Positions 56,601-64,000 of a DNA stretch of 64,000 nucleotides are shown here, piece by piece. Below the pieces are notes generated by a model. It saw only the letters and a list, made by a program, of their open reading frames with translations, did no database searches and was not told the origin of the DNA. Location of the stretch: the NCBI GenBank assembly GCA_004009845.1, contig RMBW01000087.1, forward strand, positions 1 through 64,000, given 5' to 3'. The stretch's first letter is position 1. The number at the start of each line of letters is the position of its first letter. Source of the stretch: Davidsoniella eucalypti (taxonomy: Eukaryota > Ascomycota > Sordariomycetes > Microascales > Ceratocystidaceae). A program made the position numbers and the translations under genes.

Positions 56601-58523
56601 ATGTCACCAAGTGACGGTATCGAAACCTACGTCAGCTTTGGTGGCGAGCCACAAGATACGCCTATCCGTTTTCTTGAAAAGGTTCAAGGTTCAGTCGTCG
56701 CCCACCTAACTATCAGACATATTCCATCAGGGATCTGGCGTGAGTATCTTTCAACGTAAACTAATTGAGAAACATATTAATCTTTGATCAACAGATGGGT
56801 ATGACCTTGACGCCCGCCGTGTTGTTAAGATTGGAAGAGAAGCGAAAGGGTATATATCATCATACATATGATCAAGGCGTGAAACTTATTATATTAACAT
56901 CATTCTCAGCACTATCCAACTCCACGATGAAAGTGTTTCACGGAAACACTTCGAAATCACCCCCATCATAGTCGATGATCGACTTATGAATGTTCCTCTA
57001 TTCTTTGTTCGTGATCGTGCGTCACATTATGGTACCCACATCAATACCACGAACCTAAGTGATCATAACGGTGGGTGGTTGTTGAAGCACAATGATATTA
57101 TACGGCTGCAGAACTAGGAAATCTGCTTTATTCAGTATAACCAAAATTGTGCTTCGTGGAGTGACGAACAAAAACGCGATATGGAGGTACGTTCGAATTT
57201 CGTGCAGAATTATTATTCGATTCTAGATAATAACAATGTCATCTCAGTCTATCGCGTCTAAGTATGAGGTATACCCTCAGCTTCTCGGAGAAGGCGTTCA
57301 AGCGAAAGTCTATGCTGCACTCGACAAAGTTGGCGGGCGCCAGGTGGCTTGCAAAGCCACCGATATATCCCATAACACAATGTTTCCAGTGCATTCCAAA
57401 ATTCGGGCTCGAAACGAGGCCAAGATTCTATCGAAGCTTTGCCATGTAAGGGAATCCTTCCATCAATTATTTACCATAGATCTATATGTGTAACTAACTC
57501 CTTCCGATCCACCAGCCCAACATTGTTTTGTTCGATTACTGGTTCAAGACCGAGGGTACCTGGTTGACTTTCATGTCTCTATCCAGTGGTGGTGATCTAT
57601 TTTCATATTTAGGTCAAACCAAACTCAGTGAGCTATTCATAAGATCCGTCGTCCAACAAGTCGTAATGGGACTCCATTATTGCCACGCCCGAAAGGTTGT
57701 GCATCGGGATATCAAACCCGAAAACATACAATTCTCGATCGCTCCAAAGTTCTCGTATCCAATTGTCATTGCCGACTTTGGACATGCCGCCATTCTTGAG
57801 CCAGGCTGTTTCTTGACAGACATGTCTGGAACTCCAAACTACCGAGCCCCGTAAGTAACCTTGTACACATGATTGCACTTCACTATATATATAAACCTAA
57901 AACTAACCTATCTGGTTTGTAGAGAGATGGTCTACCAACAGCCGTACGGGTTTCCAGTTGATATGTGGTCTCTCGGGGTCACCATACTATACATGTTGGT
58001 TCCAAGACTTGACTTGTTTGGTAAGCTATGCATGTGTGAGCAAACGGAAGTAGATGAGTGCTTAGATTGGGTTTTTGCAAACACACCCATCCATGTGCGT
58101 AAGCGAGGTCGTGACTTCATCTATGCTTGTATGAGAGTCAATCCTGATGAGCGGGTTACCGCTAGAGAAGCCTTACAATATCAATGGATAAACATGACGA
58201 ATGAGGATATGAAAGTTTCATATTCTCAGGTTATGGGATTTTGGGAAAGAAATCTGATGTCCAGTGCCCCGGGTAGAATATCATCTTACAGGACAAGTTC
58301 ATCGGAAGATATGCCTAACTTGTCATATCTTGACATTGAGGATGAAAACCACCAGAACGACGACACTACCCAGCAAACTTCAGGTGGAAGGGGACCTGAA
58401 GTGAGTCTCAGGTTTAGAAATTCGATCGAATCTTGGATGCGATTCAATGAAGTAACGTCAAGGCATCAAAGGAAGCCTTGGACTTTAGCGGAATTAGATA
58501 GACTATTCCTGATAGATAATTAA
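56601..58523 (+). pseudogene. FHA-domain serine/threonine kinase (Mek1/Rad53-like), interrupted by one in-frame TAG
   Basis: Six exons fit one reading frame: 56601-56739, 56795-56849, 56910-57186, 57227-57445, 57516-57850 and 57923-58523. The N-terminal FHA domain shows RRVVKIGRE, SVSRKHFEI, HYGTHINT and GGWLLKHNDIIRL. The kinase domain has LGEGVQAKV, VACK, HRDIKPEN, IADFG, and SGTPNYRAPE, all key residues intact. This layout fits the checkpoint/meiotic kinases Rad53, Dun1 or Mek1. The single defect is a TAG at 57115-57117 at the end of the FHA domain (after RLQN), where a sense codon is expected; all introns and all later frames remain consistent. It may be a recent pseudogene, a base error, readthrough, or two products: a truncated FHA protein and a kinase from the ATG at 57236. 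A CAG-to-TAG change would explain it. Confidence 0.72.
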
Positions 58524-58900
58524 CCAACCAAAAGGCTATCGTAACATAAAAAGTTGCCTTGTTCCAGATTAACACGATAATACAAAGTATTGTTTACCTT
58601 AAAGATAGAGCTATTAATTTACCTTAATGAATTTGTTGACTTCCATAAAAAAGCTAAAAGCCTATATATTCTCTTGCAGGGTTACAAAAGTTAATTAAAG
58701 TTAATAACCCTTAACTATATGAATATAAATTTGATAAATCCAGGACTTAGGAATTCAACACTTAGGTTTTCAATATGCGAAAATAAATACAAAATTTAAA
58801 CTAATGCTGAAACTTTTAAATGCAACTGATGACCTATGCTGGACTAGCTAGTAAATATATCTAAAATATAGGATGTATACATAATTGGGACACGCCCATT
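58524..58900. other. AT-rich convergent spacer
   Basis: Only 3' UTRs expected. Very AT-rich with direct repeats of AAAGTTAAT-type sequence near 58685-58710. No gene. Confidence 0.45.
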
Positions 58901-61900
58901 TTAAATGCCACTCCATTTGCCAAACTGCTTATACCGCTTATACTGAGTGCCAAGGATTGCACGCCCACTCATATCCAAAGAGTCATTCAGAATTTTGCGG
59001 ATTTCAGGAGGTGTAATGTCGAAGATAGAGTCCATCCCTAATTCCAGGGCATCGCGCACATTTCTGGGCACGTCAACCCTGAGTTGTAACTTGACATATG
59101 ATATCAGAATCAAGTACATCTGGCGACCAGCCGCTCTTTTAGCAATATCGGTGGCGGTATCGAGAGCGTTAGTGGCTGCGTGTTTATGACGACTGACACT
59201 GGCAGCCATAGGCTCACAAACGAGTGTAAGTAGGCGTGTGAAGGAGGCAGCATGCTTGGCCCAGTGTGTAAAATCACCCTCACGGATATTTACAGGTTGG
59301 GATGTCCATTTGCCTTGGCGTGCGTCAAATGGCGATAGTAGTAGGCCATTAAGGAGAGATTGTAGCGTGGCAATGAGGATGTGGAAACGACCGTCGAGGC
59401 GTAAGCGGAAGCGGCGTAGAATAGACTCCATGAGCTTACAGAGCGAGTCGTAGACGGCTGGCGAATCTCTGATAGCAGCAAACTCGGGGTCCTCACTACT
59501 AGCTCCACTGACGAGGGCGAGAGTCTGTTCAATGTTCCACTGACTGAGGCGAGCCGAGCTACTGTTGAGAAACAGACGCAGAATCTCACATATCTTGACA
59601 AAATGTTGGCCGTCTGGAGATTTCGAACCGAGGAACACGATCTTGTCATATGATGAGGAGATAGAGGTAGGACCATCGGTGTCGGTGTTCTGCTTAATAC
59701 TCACGATCGACGCGCATATATTGACAGCTTTAAGCTGGATCAAGTTACTGGGATCCGAAGAGATGCCGTCGACAATATCGTGGAAGTAGCGGAGAAGAGT
59801 AGGTCCATCCATTGGGCCTGCGATGGCTTCAATAGTCTCCTTGAGAAGCATATCGTAGTCAAGAGCACACAACGTGTCTGGATAATGGACATTCCCCGAT
59901 ACAGAACCCTTGTGGAAATGGTCAGGTAGACTTTTCACTGAATCACGCAGCGTGCGAAGGATGAAGCAGCGAAGCTTCCAGCCAAGAAGTGTGTTGTGAG
60001 AGATGCCTTCTGATGAGAGCGGCTGAAGCTTTTTGACCTTGAGTTTGGAAATTTCTGATACTCTGTTTTGAATAGGTGCAGAGGCATCAATCGTAGCGAG
60101 TATCAGATAGGGGAATTCAACACCAATCTTGGAGTCGGACTGATAACCCAAGATGATGTGCTTTACAGACGAGAGTAGGATCTTTTCAGCCTTTTCGATA
60201 CTGAAAACAGAGGCGTCCCTGAGGGTGATGGGCTTGACAGTTTCGAGGAGTGACTTGAGTAATGTGATGCGTAGGTGACGTGTTTGAAAATATACAATAT
60301 CGGTAGAGAGGCTATCTACGAAGCTGGCGGCTTCAACGAGGAATTTGCGGCCCCATTCTTCGAAGTGTGCGATCATCTGCTTGATTATAGAGACAGAGAG
60401 GTTGTTAAATAAGATATCAATACCACGAACATCTTTAAGAAGTAATACAGCTCCATTTTGGCGATATGAGGCAGAGGCAGAATCTGCTAGAGCAACAAGA
60501 TGGTTGAAGGAAACCCCCTCGTAGAATGTTGATCTCTTCATAACCTTGCCCATGAGGTTTAATGATGACTTTAGAAAAGTGGCATTGTATGACTTGTTGG
60601 TAATGAAGATGGAGATGCTGGTTTTCATGATGACTTCTCGTTGTGATCGTGAGAAGCAGTCGTCTGGAATATTGTACAGGATGGACAAGGCAGAGTTCAT
60701 ATTTTGAATCGAGCTCCGAGAAGAGATAATGGCAACAAGAGAATCAATGACAGCTTCGACAAGCTTCTTATTGTTGAGAATGTTTTCGTTGAGGAGTAGA
60801 CCCGAGAGATAGTCGAACGTGGAAGCATCAGGTTCCTCGCTATCGATAATTGACTTCTTCACAAACTTGGGGAAATCGTTCGTCTTCGCTGAAAGTAGAG
60901 GAATAAGACGGGATGATGACTTGATAGCCAAATCAAGGTAAGCCTGTGATGAGAGGCTACTTGGAGCAGATCCCTTTTTAGACTTCTTGGAGCCTTCCTT
61001 AGCAAGATGCTTGGCAACCTTTAAAGCCATAGCGGCAACTTCTGGCTCGTATTCACCATCAGGGTACATTGATAGCCACAGGCGGTCGACGAAGGCAAAG
61101 GCTTCAAGTGAGTCACTATTGAGAAGTGAGCCATCAACTAGGACCTCCGTGAGCGGATCTTGGACTGCTTTCCAGATACGATTACGATCGTCGGGGGAGA
61201 TCCAGCTAATAAGCTTAGCTAGAATTCTCCAGCGTAGAATGTTGAGCGATTCTAGCAACGGCGTATTAGACATGGCCGCAAGAGTAAGGTTTAATATTAG
61301 TGATGAAGTAGCGTCTGTGAAATCAGCGGTCCGTATTTGAGAGGTGATGGAGTCTAGGACAACGTATCGAGGGCCGACTTGAAGATCCTGAGTCCCAAGC
61401 CAATTTAGAAGACTGGAAAGCTGATTGGGAGTCATATGGCTTTCAACACTACAAGTTGCCGAGCTATCATGGCGAAGGGTATCGTCTAACCAGGGAGAAC
61501 CTTCAAGAGTCTTCTTGCTTTCACAAGCGCATAGCTCGCCATACCAAATTTGCCAGAAGGTTGTTAGGTCACGAGCCTCGGCATACGCCTGTTTGATTTG
61601 GCGAACGACCTGTTGAACCTCATCCCCCTGCAGAGTATCATCGGAATTGACCATGCTGGCTCTTCTACAGAGTTCCTCGGCGAGCGTGATGGGACCATGA
61701 GTCTCAAAAACAACATGGCGATCACAAGCTAGAACACAGGCTAAAACGGACCATTGCGTAGAATCAGATCCGAGAACGTAGTTTCTACATACATTGTAGA
61801 GTAAGTCGCGACGTATGCTAGCATCACGAGACTTGGCAATGTCTAAGATGTTCTGCATAGCTAGAGGCTTATCAGGGTGGACTACGCTATATTGTGCTTC

Positions 61901-63003
61901 AAGTGAAGTTTCAACAGCAAAGAATATTTGTTGTTGCCAGCTTTCTCGCGACTTCAAAGAACTGACGTTTAGATCGGGGGCATCGATGCTGAGAGTGTAG
62001 AGAATAGGCGCGCAAGTGATAGAGTCCTCCTCGATGGCAGAGATGATTGTGTCTATGATTGCAGTACTTTCTGTTGTTGTGAATTCCGTTCTAGCGGGGA
62101 ATATGATAGCACGGGTGTAAAAATCCTGTAGTGACTTTTTCCAGGTTGTAGTAGTCGCCACTGGTAACTCAATATCTGTGCCATTGCTCAATTTTGAGAG
62201 GAGTTGTAAGCACCTCAATGAAGTTGCGGATGCGACCTCAATTGCATCTGTAGAGCTGATACGATGTAACCCCCAAACGGCAGACATTGTCGAAATCCAT
62301 TGTTCCTCTTTGTGTTGCGACTCCTCGGTAGAAGCATATATCAGCGCAGATGAGATGGACAATATGGGTGTAACGATGCTCAACGCCTCGGTAGTAGATG
62401 TAGCGAATAGAGATTTGATATGTTCAGCACCCATATTATCATGAGTACATAGCATCGCCGAGTCTAGTCTTGCTATAAGGGTTGATAGAGAAGCCAAAAG
62501 AGTCTTGGCACTCTCGAGGGCGCAATGAGTAGTCCTTAGCACATCGAGGTTATACGATATATCGGCGGTACGCTTGCGCTTTTCACCAGCAGTTACGGCC
62601 GCCGAGTTAGATGATTCGGAAATTTCCTTCAAGGCTGTTTGGAGGACACTGGTAAACTTGCGATCGGCAAGTGACTTGGCGAGCGAGAAGAGAGGTATGC
62701 GACTGAATACATATTCGAGGATAGCCCATGTGACGGGATACCTACGGACCCGTTCTGCCTGTGGCTTGGAGGTAGGGCCATTCATAAGCTTAAGAAGCCA
62801 TCTTAAAGTCGTCTCTTCGATCGCATGATATTCGGTTCGTGAGAGCTGCGAGAGAAGACGCCAGAGAGTGTCGAGATTCTCGCCATTGGCGCCCGGGCCG
62901 GCCTTCTCAAGGGACCGTACGAGTTTAGTCAGATCAAATTGGGTCTATAATTTGTTAGCAGGAGCGTGCCGCAAGATGTGAGGTCGGGTATACTTACTTC
63001 CAT
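58901..63003 (-). CDS. URB2: Ribosome biogenesis protein Urb2/Npa2
   Basis: Large helical nucleolar protein needed for early 60S pre-ribosome assembly (with Npa1/Urb1 and the Dbp6 helicase group in yeast). Exon 1 is 63003-62998, just ATG GAA; a 53-nt intron (donor GTAAGT, branch GCTAAC, acceptor TAG) leads to exon 2, 62944-58901, giving 1349 residues. The internal ATG at 62785 would drop the first 55 residues (TQFDLTKLVRSLEKAG and on), which look like real protein, so the split start is preferred. The diagnostic Urb2 C-terminal domain covers about 1130-1349 (RFRLRLDGRFHILIATLQSL, FTRLLTLVCEP, ILISYVKLQL and the end AILGTQYKRYKQFGKW). No catalytic motifs. Divergent from MIC10. Confidence 0.92.
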
Positions 63004-63364
63004 AACTTCATCCACTAAGATCGGCGCTGTAGTTCAAAATCAAGCGGCGCTCGCAAAGTAAAAAAAGATCATCGTCGTTGAAGAAGTCTTGCGCCGAAAA
63101 TTTTAGTGGAGCCCATACCCAATATAATTCTGCCATATAAGCTTCTGAAAACGGTATTAGGACTCTCACCGCTTTCAATGGGCTCCAATTTGCCGGCTGG
63201 TTCTCGTCGGCATCAATTGCTAGGCCAAGCTGAAAGCAAAAGCTAAAAAAAAATCCTCCTAGACGACCCCCATTCTCCAGAACGATTCTCGATCCCTTCA
63301 ATCTGGCGCCGAAGCCTTTTTCCAATATTGATTGATTCTGCCCGTGCAACCCAAATTATCCGAA
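63004..63364. promoter_or_regulatory. Divergent URB2/MIC10 promoter with RRPE-like element
   Basis: CGAAAATTTTAG at 63095-63106 resembles the RRPE motif of ribosome-biogenesis promoters and lies about 95 bases from the URB2 start. The right end before MIC10 is pyrimidine-rich. The frame at 63008-63349 (minus) appears non-coding. Confidence 0.4.
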
Positions 63365-63767
63365 ATGGCCGACTCTACCACCCGCCCTTCGCCTGTCGCC
63401 CGCCCTGTCAGCGAGGCCCTGCTGAATGAGAAGGTGAGTTTTTCTCACCAGCAGCATCCGCTCTACACTACTGCGGCTCGTCATTCCTACAGTCTTGCGC
63501 GATCCCGTACCCGGCCGGTGCTTTAGGCTAACCACACCACGTGCTCCGGCACTGTTTCTTTGATTCTAGTGGGACCGCTGCCTGTCCAACCTCATCGTCA
63601 AGAGCTCTCTCGGCCTTGGCTTCGGTGTCGTCTTCTCCGTTCTGCTGTTCAAGCGCCGTGCGTGGCCTGCTGTCATCGGCGTCGGCTTCGGTGCTGGCCG
63701 CGCCTACGAGGAGTGCAACGTGAGCTTAAAGCTTGCCGCTAAGAACCTGAAGAGCCAGTCCTCGTAA
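63365..63767 (+). CDS. MIC10: MICOS complex subunit Mic10
   Basis: Small inner-membrane hairpin protein that bends cristae junction membranes. Exons 63365-63433 and 63570-63767 (intron 136 nt, donor GTGAGT, acceptor TAG) give 88 residues. After a short N-terminus ending in SEALLNEK comes the family signature WDRCLSNLIVKSSLGLGFG. Both TM segments carry glycine motifs (GLGFG; GVGFGAGRAY) joined by the basic turn FKRRAWP, the loop that orients the hairpin. The C-terminus YEEC followed by a basic helix is typical of filamentous fungal Mic10. The first ATG is used. Confidence 0.95.
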
Positions 63768-64000
63768 ATCGAATCACATGTCATCCACAGGCCGATGACA
63801 TCGAGAGAAAAGAATTACGACAAACCACCATAAAGCCTTGTACTGCTAGCTGTTTATTTTTCTCTGGACTGGGTGTTTAGGAAAGGTATGGCTGCGATGC
63901 TCTATTTTCGACATATGAAGCTTGGAAGAGCCTCGTGTTCGCAAGTAGGGCATAGTACTCGGCAGTGTACAACACATCACTATATACAAGACTCTCATTT
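63768..64000. other. 3' region of MIC10
   Basis: Probable 3' UTR and following spacer to the window edge. No gene-like frame. Confidence 0.4.

Noticed and set aside
1..64000. tRNA, 5S rRNA or other structured RNA genes
   Set aside because: I scanned both strands by eye for tRNA B-box-like sequences and for 5S-like starts and found none with a matching partner arm; a covariance-model search would be decisive.

Overview
The window is nuclear DNA of a filamentous-type ascomycete fungus (probably Pezizomycotina; I cannot place it more finely). Evidence: short spliceosomal introns with GTRNGT donors and TACTAAC/CTAAC-like branch sites, single-copy fungal housekeeping genes, the standard code (CTG falls at conserved Leu positions; TAA, TAG and TGA all end genes), pyrimidine-rich leaders, and AT-leaning spacers full of short TATGTA/TACATA runs. 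I recognised no tRNA, rRNA, CRISPR, prophage or intact transposon.

Layout. 1-2160: translation release factor eRF1 (+), whose frame stays open for 85 codons after its UGA. 3505-3855: a three-exon, 68-residue cysteine-rich CYSTM-like gene (-). 6887-8233: PQ-loop vacuolar amino-acid transporter (-), divergent from mitochondrial HTD2 (8728-9798, +). 9986-13576: sterol glucosyltransferase-like protein with a VPS13/ATG2-like tail (-). 14896-16926: Ybp2/glomulin-family protein (-). 17998-19722: F-box-like protein (+). 20009-22107: GPI10 (-). 24176-25546: ornithine aminotransferase (+). 25547-37366: about 11.8 kb without a credible gene, ending in a long pyrimidine-rich leader nearly free of ATG in front of ATG1 (37367-40316, +). 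41367-42549: TSC10 (-), divergent from SAS10/UTP3 (42983-44818, +). 45000-48830: a decayed island with a broken MFS transporter and a broken P-loop NTPase plus PD-(D/E)XK-nuclease-like gene. 49265-51751: COG1 (+). 51883-52848: peroxisomal enoyl-CoA isomerase (-). 53565-54961: Pol I subunit RPA49 (-). 55810-55942: RPL41/eL41 (-), divergent from an FHA-domain kinase with one in-frame TAG (56601-58523). 58901-63003: URB2/NPA2 (-), divergent from MIC10 (63365-63767, +).

How genes relate. Most are independent housekeeping functions. Ribosome production is well represented in the right half (SAS10, RPA49, RPL41, URB2). Secretory and lipid functions also recur (GPI10, COG1, TSC10, the sterol glucosyltransferase), as does autophagy (ATG1). 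The points most worth follow-up are the eRF1 post-stop extension, the ATG-depleted ATG1 leader, the NTPase/nuclease pseudogene with CpA-to-TpA-type stops, and the FHA kinase whose only defect is a single TAG.
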